The notes under the pieces: model-generated | What the model was told of the DNA's origin: nothing | The model's database searches: none | The model's input: only the letters and a program-made list of their open reading frames with translations | Shown: in pieces, positions 51,223 through 59,264 of the stretch | How positions within the stretch are numbered: position 1 is the first letter of the stretch | Layout: each line of letters begins with the position of its first letter | Origin: Streptomyces zaomyceticus | Lineage (GTDB): Bacteria; Actinomycetota; Actinomycetes; Streptomycetales; Streptomycetaceae | Reading direction: 5' to 3' | NCBI RefSeq assembly: GCF_014656215.1 | Contig: NZ_BNBZ01000019.1 | Coordinates: 62,001-126,000 of the forward strand | Length of the DNA stretch: 64,000 nucleotides | Program-made: the position numbers and the translations under genes

Positions 51223-52854
51223 TCAGCCGACCAGCTGCTCGTACGCCGGCAGCGTCAGGAAGTCCGCGTAGTCCGCGTCGAGCGAGACGTGCAGCAGCAG
51301 GTCGTGGGCCTGCTGCCACTTGCCGGCCGCGAAGGCCTCCTCGCCGATCTCGGCGCGGATCGCGTCCAGTTCCTCGGCGGCGACCTTGCGGGCCAGCTCC
51401 GGGGTGGCCTTCACGGTCTTTCCGCCGTGCTCGAATTCGACACCCGCGTTGATCCACTGCCAGATCTGCGAGCGCGAGATCTCGGCGGTGGCCGCGTCCT
51501 CCATCAGGTTGAAGATGGCGACGGCGCCGAGGCCGCGCAGCCACGCCTCGATGTAGCGCGTGCCGACCTGCACGGCGCTCACCAGGCCCGCATAGGTGGG
51601 CCTGGCGTCCAGCGAGTCGATGGCGATGAGGTCGCCGGCCGCGACGGACACGTCCTCGCGGAGGCGGTCCTTCTGGTTCGGCTTCTCGCCGAGGACGGCG
51701 TCGAAGGAGGCCATCGCGATCGGGACCAGGTCGGGGTGGGCGACCCAGGAGCCGTCGAAGCCGTCGCCGGCCTCGCGGTCCTTGTCGGCCTTGACCTTCT
51801 CGAAGGCGACCTTGTTGACCTCGGCGTCCTTGCGGGACGGGATGAACGCCGCCATGCCGCCGATCGCGTGCGCGCCGCGCTTGTGGCAGGTGCGCACGAG
51901 GAGTTCGGTGTACGCGCGCATGAACGGGGCCGTCATCGTGACCGCGTTGCGGTCCGGCAGGACGAACTTGGGCCCGCCGTCACGGAAGTTCTTGACGATG
52001 GAGAAGAGGTAGTCCCAGCGGCCGGCGTTGAGCCCGGCGGCGTGGTCGCGGAGCTCGTAGAGGATCTCCTCCATCTCGTACGCGGCCGTGATCGTCTCGA
52101 TGAGGACCGTGGCGCGGACGGTGCCCTGCGGGATGCCGACGTAGTCCTGGGCGAAGACGAAGATCTCGTTCCAGAGGCGGGCCTCCAGGTGGGACTCCGT
52201 CTTCGGCAGGTAGAAGTACGGACCCTTGCCGAGGTCGATCAGACGCTGGGCGTTGTGGAAGAAGTACAGCCCGAAGTCGACGAGCGCACCCGGCACCGGG
52301 CGGCCGTCGAAGGTGAGGTGACGCTCCTCCAGGTGCCAGCCGCGGGGCCGCATGACGACCGTGGCCAGCTCGTCGGCGGGCTTGAGGGCGTACGACTTGC
52401 CCGAGCGCGGGTCCGTGAAGTCGATCTTCCGGTCGTACGCGTCGATCAGGTTGACCTGGCCCAGGACCACGTTCTCCCAGGTCGGCGCGGAGGCGTCCTC
52501 GAAGTCGGCGAGCCAGACGCGCGCGCCGGAGTTGAGCGCGTTGATCGTCATCTTGCGGTCGGTCGGGCCGGTGATCTCGACACGGCGGTCGTTCAGGGCC
52601 GCCGGGGCCGGCGCGACCTTCCAGGAGTCGTCGGCGCGGATCGCGGCGGTCTCCGGGAGGAAGTCCAGGGTGGAGGTGCGGGCGATCTCGGCGCGACGCT
52701 CCGCTCGGCGGGCGAGGAGCTCGTCCCGGCGCGGGGTGAACCGCCGGTGCAGTTCGGCGACGAAGGCCAGGGCGGCCTCGGTGAGCACCTCTTCCTGACG
52801 CGGCAGGGGCTCGGCATCGACGACGGCCAGGGGGGACGGCGCTGGTGCGGACAT
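51223..52854 (-). CDS. aceB: malate synthase A
   Basis: A 543-residue TIM-barrel enzyme that condenses glyoxylate with acetyl-CoA to malate. The malate-synthase A signature KNFRDGGPKFVLPDRNAVTM and the ATVLIETITAAYEMEEILYE block with the metal-binding Glu are present; the catalytic Asp lies in the C-terminal part (KDREAGDGFDGSWVAHPDLV). Length fits the A isoform. Next to the ureide genes its role is to feed glyoxylate from allantoate breakdown into the citric acid cycle, in parallel with the Gcl branch. Its promoter has AllR-like operators. Confidence 0.96.
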   Translation of the reverse strand: MSAPAPSPLAVVDAEPLPRQEEVLTEAALAFVAELHRRFTPRRDELLARRAERRAEIARTSTLDFLPETAAIRADDSWKVAPAPAALNDRRVEITGPTDRKMTINALNSGARVWLADFEDASAPTWENVVLGQVNLIDAYDRKIDFTDPRSGKSYALKPADELATVVMRPRGWHLEERHLTFDGRPVPGALVDFGLYFFHNAQRLIDLGKGPYFYLPKTESHLEARLWNEIFVFAQDYVGIPQGTVRATVLIETITAAYEMEEILYELRDHAAGLNAGRWDYLFSIVKNFRDGGPKFVLPDRNAVTMTAPFMRAYTELLVRTCHKRGAHAIGGMAAFIPSRKDAEVNKVAFEKVKADKDREAGDGFDGSWVAHPDLVPIAMASFDAVLGEKPNQKDRLREDVSVAAGDLIAIDSLDARPTYAGLVSAVQVGTRYIEAWLRGLGAVAIFNLMEDAATAEISRSQIWQWINAGVEFEHGGKTVKATPELARKVAAEELDAIRAEIGEEAFAAGKWQQAHDLLLHVSLDADYADFLTLPAYEQLVG

Positions 52855-52979
52855 GAACTGTCACTTCCTTCAGCGGACTTCACGGGCGTGCCAGGCGGCC
52901 GCCGGGCGTCGCGCGGGACGGCACGGAGTGCCGCAGGCGCCGAGATACGGCCGCGAGCGCCCTCTGAACTAGCAGGCGC

Positions 52980-53033
52980 TTCTGAACAGTGGATACTAGT
53001 TTCCTCATGGTGGAAGTTCAATGGTTTGTTGAT
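52980..53033 (-). promoter_or_regulatory. aceB promoter with both operator types
   Basis: On the minus strand -35 TTGAAC (53021 to 53016) and -10 TAGTAT (52998 to 52993) are 17 bases apart, near consensus. TTCC-type sites lie at 53001-53015 (TTCCTCATGGTGGAA, inside the spacer) and 52980-52994 (TTCTGAACAGTGGAT, over the -10 and start), starts 21 bp apart. A variant of the second palindrome, TTCAATGGTTTGTTGAT (53017-53033), covers the -35. Confidence 0.75.
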
Positions 53034-53081
53034 GTCGAGATTCTCCGGATCGACACAACATGGCGCTGGGTGCCATCGCCT

Positions 53082-53708
53082 TCACTCCAGGTGCGCCAGA
53101 TCGGCCTCCGTGTCGATGTCGTAGGGCTCGGCCACATCCGAACAGTCCACCGGCGTGATCGCATCCCGGTGCGCCGCCAGATAGTCCCGCGCGCCCCGGT
53201 CGCCCACCGCCAGCTCGGCGATCCCCGCCCAGTGCCCGGCCCCGAAGAGCACCGGATGCCCCCGCTGCCCGTCGTACGAGGCGGCCGCCAGCGAATCGCG
53301 CGACGTGTACGCCGCCCGCACCCGGCCCACCGCCTCCGCCCCGATCCCCGGCTGGTCCACCAGCAGGACCAGCGCCGCGTCCACCCCGCGCCCGTCGGCG
53401 GCCAGCGAGGCGAGCCCGGCCCGCAGCGAGGAACCCATCCCCTCGGCCCACTCCGGGTTGTCCACCAGCACGCACCCGGGCAGCTCCGCCCGCTCCCGTA
53501 CGGCGCCGGCCGACGCGCCGAGCACCACGTGCACCACCTCGCAGCCGGCCGCGCGCAGCACCCCCACCGCGTACTCGACGAGCGGGCGCCCGCGGTGGGA
53601 GAGCAGTGCCTTGGGCCGTCCGCCGAGCCGCCGCCCGCCGCCGGCGGCGAGCAGGAGACCCGCGACCACGGGTGCGCGGACATCGGTTCGATCATGCGCA
53701 GTTGTCAT
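53082..53708 (-). CDS. MobA-like nucleotidyltransferase (MocA-type)
   Basis: A 208-residue NTP-transferase-fold protein: the N-terminal VAGLLLAAGGGRRLGGRPKA is the nucleotide-binding GXGXRXG-K loop, LVLLVDQPGIG carries the metal-binding Asp, and QRGHPVLFGAGHWAG is the molybdopterin-binding block of the MocA/MobA group. It would attach CTP to molybdopterin for enzymes such as xanthine dehydrogenase, which makes urate. ATG at 53708 gives the better family start; another ATG six codons upstream is in frame. No dehydrogenase subunit gene is in the window. Confidence 0.8.
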   Translation of the reverse strand: MTTAHDRTDVRAPVVAGLLLAAGGGRRLGGRPKALLSHRGRPLVEYAVGVLRAAGCEVVHVVLGASAGAVRERAELPGCVLVDNPEWAEGMGSSLRAGLASLAADGRGVDAALVLLVDQPGIGAEAVGRVRAAYTSRDSLAAASYDGQRGHPVLFGAGHWAGIAELAVGDRGARDYLAAHRDAITPVDCSDVAEPYDIDTEADLAHLE

Positions 53709-53895
53709 GGGGACTGCATACCGCATCGGGCGGAATCACACGGTCGCCTGAATTCCGCCCTCGGAGGGTGGCGCGCCGGGGTGGCGAAGGAGTTAACTGA
53801 CCGCGACTCACGGCGCCCGACCATCGTCCGACGGGTCGGCTCGGAGTGTTCGGAGTGTGGAGTTCTGCGCACAGTGTCGTGCGAGGGGGAGAACC

Positions 53896-54222
53896 ATGTT
53901 GCGAAGCGTGGGGCAGAGGCGAGTGACCGGCGAGGGTGTGGACCCCAGGGTGGCCGAACTGCGGTCCGCCGTGTCCCGGCTCCGACGCGAACTGGCGGCC
54001 CACCGGGTCGAGTTCGCCGATCGGGGCATAGCCGAGGGCGAACTCGCCGCGCTCGACGCCATGGCGCTCAGCGGCGCCCCCGAGGTTCGGCGGCTGCGCC
54101 GCTCCCTGCTGATCGTCGCGGGCTCCGTCGGCTCCGTCAGCGCCCTCGCCGAGGGCCTCGCAGGGGTCCGGCGCGCGGTGGAACTCTTCGGTCCGCCCCC
54201 GCCCAGGGAACCCCTGGACTGA
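53896..54222 (+). CDS. DUF5955-like small helical protein
   Basis: A 108-residue protein with two helical segments (ELRSAVSRLRRELAAHRVEF and EVRRLRRSLLIVAGSVGSVS) that fits the Streptomyces DUF5955 family as I know it. The hydrophobic stretch LLIVAGSVGSVSALAEGL may be amphipathic. No function is known. The start ATG follows GAGGGGGAGA; a GTG/ATG 13 codons upstream is in frame but lacks an RBS. Upstream is a tandem TCGGAGTGT repeat. Confidence 0.65.
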   Translation: MLRSVGQRRVTGEGVDPRVAELRSAVSRLRRELAAHRVEFADRGIAEGELAALDAMALSGAPEVRRLRRSLLIVAGSVGSVSALAEGLAGVRRAVELFGPPPPREPLD

Positions 54223-54270
54223 CCCCGGAACCGGGAGCCGGAGCCGCCGGGGCCGCGCCGGAAGCGGAAC

Positions 54271-54897
54271 CTACCGCCGGATCAGCCGGCGTGCCGTCGC
54301 CGTCGCCACCGCCGCCGTGCGCGAGTCCACGCCCAGCTTCGCGAAGATGTGCACCAGATGCGATTTCACCGTCGCCTGGCTCAGGAACAGCACCTTGCTG
54401 ATCTGCTGGTTCGACAGGCCCTCGCCCACCAGCTGGAGCACCTCCAGCTCACGCTTGGTCAGCGCCTCCGCCGGCGTCCGCATCCGGTCCATCAGCCGGT
54501 GCGCCACCGCCGGGGCGAGCGCCGACTGCCCGGCCGCCGCCGTCCGCACCGCCGCCGCCAGCTCCTCCGGCGGCGCGTCCTTCAGGAGGTAGCCGGAGGC
54601 GCCCGCCTCCACCGCCGCCAGGATGTCCGCGTCCGTGTCGTACGTCGTCAGCACGAGCACCTTCGGCCCGCCGGGGGCCGCCGTGATCGCCGCCGTCGCC
54701 TCCGAACCGTGCATCCCGGAGCCGAACTGCAGATCCATCAGGACCACGTCCACACCCCCGGCGGCGGCCAGCTCCACCGCGCGCTCGGCGGTCGCCGCCT
54801 CCCCGACGACGGTGAAGTCCGGCTCGGTGTCCAGGACCGCGCGCAGGCCGGCCCGTACCACCGGGTGGTCGTCGGCGAGGAGGAGGTGGATGGTCAT
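54271..54897 (-). CDS. NarL/LuxR-type response regulator
   Basis: A 208-residue response regulator: receiver domain with DDHPVV (acidic pocket, residues 9-14), phospho-acceptor Asp in DVVLMDLQF, conserved Thr and Lys in VLTTYD and YLLKDAPP, then a LuxR helix-turn-helix (LTKRELEVLQLVGEGLSNQQ, FLSQATVKSHLVHIFAKLGV). It is the cognate partner of the kinase gene just upstream on the same strand, four bases away. Confidence 0.92.
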   Translation of the reverse strand: MTIHLLLADDHPVVRAGLRAVLDTEPDFTVVGEAATAERAVELAAAGGVDVVLMDLQFGSGMHGSEATAAITAAPGGPKVLVLTTYDTDADILAAVEAGASGYLLKDAPPEELAAAVRTAAAGQSALAPAVAHRLMDRMRTPAEALTKRELEVLQLVGEGLSNQQISKVLFLSQATVKSHLVHIFAKLGVDSRTAAVATATARRLIRR

Positions 54898-54900
54898 GCT

Positions 54901-56124
54901 TCAGACTCCTGCGGGAAGGGGGAGGGAGACGGCGACGGCCGTGCCCTGGCCGGGGGCGGACTCGACGGTGAACGTGCCGCCCAGCGACTCCGCGCGCGAG
55001 CGCATCGCCGGAAGCCCGAAGCCGCCGTCGGACGACGGGCGCACGGAGACCGGCTCGAAGCCCGTACCGTCGTCGACGACGTCGAGGGTCACGGAGGCGT
55101 CCATGAAGGACAGCGTGATCTCCGCCCGCGAGGCCGCCGCGTGCCGCACCGTGTTCGCGAGCGCCGACTGCGCGATCCTCAGCAGCGCCACCTCGTACGG
55201 GGTCGGCAGCTCCACCGGCGTACCGCTCACCGAGAACCGGACCCGAGGCCCGGCCCCCGGTCCGTACGGCCCCGCCGCCGGCCCGTAGTCACCCACCCCC
55301 GGCTCGCACAGCCGTTCCAGGGCCGCGGCGAGGGAACCGTGCTCCAGGTCCGGCGGCGACAGCGCCCGTACGAAGCGCCTCGCCTCCGCCAGGTTGTCCT
55401 GGGCCGCCTGCCGCGCCCGGTCGATGTGCCCGGCGGCCGGAGAACCCGGCGGCAGGGCCCGCTCGGCCGCCCGCAGCAGCAGCTGGATCGAGGAGAGGCC
55501 CTGGGCCAGCGTGTCGTGGATCTCGCGGGCGAGCCGTTCCCGCTCGGCGAGCGTCCCCGCGTGCCGTTCCGCCGCCGCCAGCTCCGCCCGCGTCGCGATC
55601 AGCTCTTCGATGAGACGGCGCCGCCGCTCGCTCTCCCGGTAGAGCGCCTGGTAGCCGAGGACCGTCGCCACCGCGACCGCCGCACCGAGCAGCGGCCCGA
55701 TGAAGACCCCCGGGTTGAGGGCGGCGCCGTGTCCCACGTACGAGAGGATCGCCGCGACCGCCGTCAGCGTCACCGCGGGCAGCGACCAGCGGACGGGCAG
55801 CAGGTGCAGCTGCAGGAAGTAGAGCGGGAAGGCCACCCAGAGCGCCTCCGGGGTCAGGCAGAGCATCGCCAGCCAGGAGACGCCGAGGGCGCCGAGCCAC
55901 ACGGCGGCGGCCCGTTGCGACTCCCGTACGGACGGCAGGTACGACCCGGCCGCGTAGACCGCGCCCGTCACCAGCGCCAGCACCGTTCCGGCGGCCGAAT
56001 CGGCCCGCAGCGCGGCGAGGGCGAGCAGGCCCGCCATCAGGAGGTGGAGACAGAGGCGCAGCACGCGCAGGGCGGGGGCGAGGGGAGCCCGGGCGGGGTG
56101 GAGGAGGGAGGCGGGGAGATCCAT
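54901..56124 (-). CDS. sensor histidine kinase (NarL-system type)
   Basis: A 407-residue kinase with five or six N-terminal membrane helices and no large external domain, then the HisKA_3 box RERLAREIHDTLAQGLSSIQ with the phospho-acceptor His, and an HATPase domain ending in GFGLPAMRSRAESLGGTFTV. It is translated before the regulator (stop and start four bases apart). Directly divergent from it, 112 bases away, lies an ABC exporter operon, which suggests the exporter is the target, a common arrangement for antimicrobial peptide sensing. Confidence 0.92.
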   Translation of the reverse strand: MDLPASLLHPARAPLAPALRVLRLCLHLLMAGLLALAALRADSAAGTVLALVTGAVYAAGSYLPSVRESQRAAAVWLGALGVSWLAMLCLTPEALWVAFPLYFLQLHLLPVRWSLPAVTLTAVAAILSYVGHGAALNPGVFIGPLLGAAVAVATVLGYQALYRESERRRRLIEELIATRAELAAAERHAGTLAERERLAREIHDTLAQGLSSIQLLLRAAERALPPGSPAAGHIDRARQAAQDNLAEARRFVRALSPPDLEHGSLAAALERLCEPGVGDYGPAAGPYGPGAGPRVRFSVSGTPVELPTPYEVALLRIAQSALANTVRHAAASRAEITLSFMDASVTLDVVDDGTGFEPVSVRPSSDGGFGLPAMRSRAESLGGTFTVESAPGQGTAVAVSLPLPAGV

Positions 56125-56236
56125 GTCCCCTCCAGCCTAGACAGCGGCAGACAATCCGGACTCAACCGAAAGTTTGATTGCGGAGCCATCCGTGGCGCGA
56201 TGCCCGGCGGCCCTCGCCCGGACCACTCTGGTCAGC

Positions 56237-57316
56237 ATGTTCGTGGCATGGAGAGACCTCAGATTCGCCAAGGGGCGATTCGCCCTCATGGGCACCGTGA
56301 TCGTCCTGATCACCCTGCTCGTGGGGCTGCTGTCAGGGCTGACCGCCGGGCTCGCGCGGGAGAACATCTCCGCGGTCACCGGCCTGTCCGCCGACCGGCT
56401 GGCCTTCGCGGCGCCGCCGTCGGGGCAGTCGGTCTCCTTCACCAACTCGACGGTGACGGAGGAGCAGTGGCGCCGCTGGGCGGATCGGCCCGGAGTGACG
56501 GCCGCGGCGCCCCTCGGCATCCGTACGCTCAACGGCGCCGCCGGGGACCGTACCGCCGCCGTCTCCGCCTTCGGTACGGAGCCGGAGGCCGGACTCGCTC
56601 CGGTGGCACCCGCCCGGGGGAAGGCCGTCCTCTCCGAGTCGGCGGCCCGGGAGCTGGGCGTCTCGACGGGTGACGCGGTCCGCCTCGGCCCGCTCGACCT
56701 CACCGTCGCGGCCGTCGCGGGCGACGCCTCGTACAGCCACACCCCGGTGGTGTGGACCTCGCTCGACGACTGGCAGCGGCTCGGCCACACCGGCACCACG
56801 GTGGAGGAACAGGCGACCGTCATCGCGCTCCGGGGCGACGGGCAGACCGACTGGGCGGCCGGCGACAAGGCCGTCGGCACCGAGGCGCGGACCGTCGACG
56901 GTGCCCTCACCGCCATAGGGTCCTACCAGGCGGAGAACGGCTCCCTCCAGCTGATGCGCGGCTTCCTCTTCGCCATCTCGGCCCTCGTCATAGGAGCCTT
57001 CTTCACCGTCTGGACCATCCAGCGCAGCGGCGACGTCGCCGTCCTCAAGGCGCTCGGGGCCTCGACCCCGTACCTCCTCAAGGACGCCCTCGGGCAGGCC
57101 GTGCTCATGCTCACGGCGGGCACCCTGCTCGGCACGGCGCTCGCCGTCGGCATCGGCGCGCTGGTCAGCGGCGGGAACGTGCCCTTCGTCCTGGAGCCGC
57201 TGACCGTCCTCGGGCCGGCGGCCGTCATCGTGGTGCTCGGCGTGCTCGGCGCGGCCCTGTCCATCCGGCGGATCACCGCCGTCGACCCCCTCACCGCCCT
57301 CGGGAGCGCCCGATGA
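56237..57316 (+). CDS. MacB/FtsX-type ABC transporter permease
   Basis: A 359-residue permease. It has one N-terminal membrane helix (GTVIVLITLLVGLLSGLTAG), a periplasmic/extracellular MacB-like domain (residues about 40-230), then three C-terminal helices (GFLFAISALVIGAFFTVWTI, QAVLMLTAGTLLGTALAVGI, VLGPAAVIVVLGVLGAALSI). It ends in the conserved ALGSAR. The ATG at 56237 lacks a good Shine-Dalgarno but follows family length. Coupled by ATGA overlap to the ATPase gene. Likely exported substrate: a peptide or lipid, from the family's usual role. Confidence 0.85.
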   Translation: MFVAWRDLRFAKGRFALMGTVIVLITLLVGLLSGLTAGLARENISAVTGLSADRLAFAAPPSGQSVSFTNSTVTEEQWRRWADRPGVTAAAPLGIRTLNGAAGDRTAAVSAFGTEPEAGLAPVAPARGKAVLSESAARELGVSTGDAVRLGPLDLTVAAVAGDASYSHTPVVWTSLDDWQRLGHTGTTVEEQATVIALRGDGQTDWAAGDKAVGTEARTVDGALTAIGSYQAENGSLQLMRGFLFAISALVIGAFFTVWTIQRSGDVAVLKALGASTPYLLKDALGQAVLMLTAGTLLGTALAVGIGALVSGGNVPFVLEPLTVLGPAAVIVVLGVLGAALSIRRITAVDPLTALGSAR

Positions 57317-57996
57317 GTCTCGTCCTCGACGCCGTCACCCTCACCTACCCCGACGGGGACGGCCGGCTCACCGCCCTCGACGCCGTCTCCCTCGACGTAC
57401 CCGCCGGTACGCTCACGGCCGTCGTCGGCCCCTCCGGCTCCGGCAAGTCCAGCCTGCTCGCGGTCGCCGCGACCCTGGTGACCCCCGACCGCGGCGGGGT
57501 CCTCGTCGCCGGTACGGACACGGGAGCGCTGGACGCGGCAGGGCGGGCGGCACTGCGGCGGGAGCGGATCGGGATCGTCTTCCAGCAGCCCAATCTGCTG
57601 CCCTCGCTCACGGCGGCCGAACAGCTCCAGGTGATGGCACACCTGTCCGGCCGGGCCCCGAAGGAGGCCCGGAGCCGCGCCCTGGAACTGCTGGACGCGG
57701 TGGGCCTCGCGGATCTGGCCGGGCGAAGGCCGCACCAGCTGTCCGGCGGGCAGCGGCAGCGCGTCAACATCGCGCGGGCCCTCGTGAACGAACCCGCGGT
57801 GCTCCTCGTCGACGAGCCCACCAGCGCGCTCGACCACGAGCGGGGAGCCGCGGTGGTGGAGCTCCTGGCGGGCCTGACGGGGGAGCGTGGCACGGCCACG
57901 GTCCTCGTCACCCACGACCGCACGCACGTCGCCCGCGCGGACCGCGTGGTCGAGGTCCGCGACGGACGACTCTCCGAACGGACCGTCGGGGTCTGA
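57313..57996 (+). CDS. MacB/LolD-type ABC transporter ATPase
   Basis: A 227-residue ATPase with Walker A GPSGSGKSS (about residues 39-47), Q-loop FQQPNLLPSLT, signature LSGGQRQR, Walker B LLVDEPTSALD and the H-loop VTHDRTHVARADR. Size and motifs fit the LolD/MacB-N group. It pairs with the permease whose stop overlaps its start. Confidence 0.95.
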   Translation: MSLVLDAVTLTYPDGDGRLTALDAVSLDVPAGTLTAVVGPSGSGKSSLLAVAATLVTPDRGGVLVAGTDTGALDAAGRAALRRERIGIVFQQPNLLPSLTAAEQLQVMAHLSGRAPKEARSRALELLDAVGLADLAGRRPHQLSGGQRQRVNIARALVNEPAVLLVDEPTSALDHERGAAVVELLAGLTGERGTATVLVTHDRTHVARADRVVEVRDGRLSERTVGV

Positions 57997-58024
57997 TCCC
58001 CGGACCAGGGCCCCGGCCCGGGAC

Positions 58025-58089
58025 GTGAAGCCCGGGCCGGTGGATCGGGCGTCCGGATGTGAAGCCCGGGCCGGGGATCAGGCGTCCGG
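58025..58089. repeat. tandem imperfect 32-bp direct repeat
   Basis: Two copies of GTGAAGCCCGGGCCGG-GGATC-GGCGTCCGG (58025-58056 and 58059-58089) at a period of 34 bp lie between the convergent ABC ATPase and allR genes. They are probably part of a GC-rich terminator region. Confidence 0.6.
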
Positions 58090-58097
58090 CCCGGGCG

Positions 58098-58904
58098 TCA
58101 CGCCCCGCCGTTGCCCGAGGTGTTCGCCAGCGCCGCCGAGAGTTCCCGGGCGACCTCCTGGAGGATCGGGACGATCTTCTCCGTGGCCGCCTCGGTCACC
58201 CGGCCCGCGGGGCCCGAGATCGAGATCGCCGCGGCGGTGGGGGAGTCCGGTACCGACACCGCGAGGCAGCGGACTCCTATCTCCTGCTCGTTGTCGTCGA
58301 CCGCGTAGCCCGTCTCGCGGACCGCGACGAGCGCGTCGAGGAAGCCGTCCGGCGTGGTGATGGTCTTCTCCGTCGCGGCCGGCATGCCGGTACGGGCGAG
58401 CAGCGCGCGGACCTCCTCCGCCGGGGTGTGGGCGAGGAGCGCCTTGCCGACGCCGGTCGAGTGCGGCAGCACCCGTCGGCCGACCTCGGTGAACATGCGC
58501 ATCGAGTGCTTGGACGGCACCTGCGCGACGTACACGATCTCGTCGCCGTCGAGCAGGGCCATGTTCGCGGTCTCGCCGGTCTCCTCGACGAGGCGCGCCA
58601 GATACGGGCGGGCCCAGGTGCCGAGGAGGCGGGAGGCCGATTCGCCGAGCCGGATGAGCCGGGGTCCGAGCGCGTACCGCCGGTTGGGCTGCTGGCGCAC
58701 ATAGCCGCAGGCGACCAGGGTGCGCATCAGGCGGTGGATGGTGGGGAGCGGGAGTCCGCTGCTGGCGGAGAGCTCGCTCAGCCCGACCTCGCCCCCGGCG
58801 TCGGCCATCCGCTCGAGGAGGTCGAAGGCACGCTCAAGGGACTGGACGCCCCCGCTCGCGGCGGGCTTGGCGGCGTCGGTGGTGCTGGCGCTGGACGTCG
58901 GCAC
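58098..58904 (-). CDS. allR: IclR-family repressor of the allantoin pathway
   Basis: A 268-residue IclR regulator: winged helix at about residues 18-80 (SLERAFDLLERMADAGGEVG, PLPTIHRLMRTLVACGYVRQ) and the effector-binding domain (ETANMALLDGDEIVYVAQVP, HSTGVGKALLAHTPAEEVRA, GIGVRCLAVSVPDSPTAAAI-like end). Adjacent to and divergent from allB-alc, it corresponds to AllR, the described Streptomyces repressor of allantoin genes that is thought to respond to pathway intermediates such as glyoxylate or allantoate. GTG at 58904 preceded by GAAAGGA is preferred over an ATG ten codons upstream. Confidence 0.9.
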   Translation of the reverse strand: MPTSSASTTDAAKPAASGGVQSLERAFDLLERMADAGGEVGLSELSASSGLPLPTIHRLMRTLVACGYVRQQPNRRYALGPRLIRLGESASRLLGTWARPYLARLVEETGETANMALLDGDEIVYVAQVPSKHSMRMFTEVGRRVLPHSTGVGKALLAHTPAEEVRALLARTGMPAATEKTITTPDGFLDALVAVRETGYAVDDNEQEIGVRCLAVSVPDSPTAAAISISGPAGRVTEAATEKIVPILQEVARELSAALANTSGNGGA

Positions 58905-59067
58905 GGCAACGGTCCTTTCGGGGCAGGCGGGCAAGTCAGCAGCCTACCGGCCCGTCGATCGGGGCACATGGTCCCGGTGTCGGCGTCCGGGCCGGTCAGG
59001 GCCTGTTTGTCCGGTGTCGGCGGCGGTCCTGAGCGGTCCGGCTCGGCCCCACCTGTGTGGAGCTACG

Positions 59068-59198
59068 TTCTACTGTACGAAATTTACATTCCACTTCGTG
59101 GAAACATCCAAGCAGGGTTCGCCGACGGGCGATCCTGGAATTGTGCCCTTGACGACATGTCGTCCGGAAGTGAAGACTCCTTCAACAGTTCGTTGAAT
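59068..59198. promoter_or_regulatory. allR-allB divergent regulatory region
   Basis: Two TTCC-type sites lie at 59068-59082 (TTCTACTGTACGAAA, degenerate) and 59089-59103 (TTCCACTTCGTGGAA, perfect), starts 21 bp apart. The second palindrome type is perfect in its outer parts at 59182-59198 (TTCAACAGTTCGTTGAA). The region is AT-rich; a TACTGT -10-like element lies at 59071-59076. Which promoter belongs to which gene is not certain. Confidence 0.7.
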
Positions 59199-59264
59199 TT
59201 CCTGCCGGGTGGTTCCTCGCCGAAGCACCCGGTCCTCGCCGAAGCACTTGAAGAAGGGGTACGG

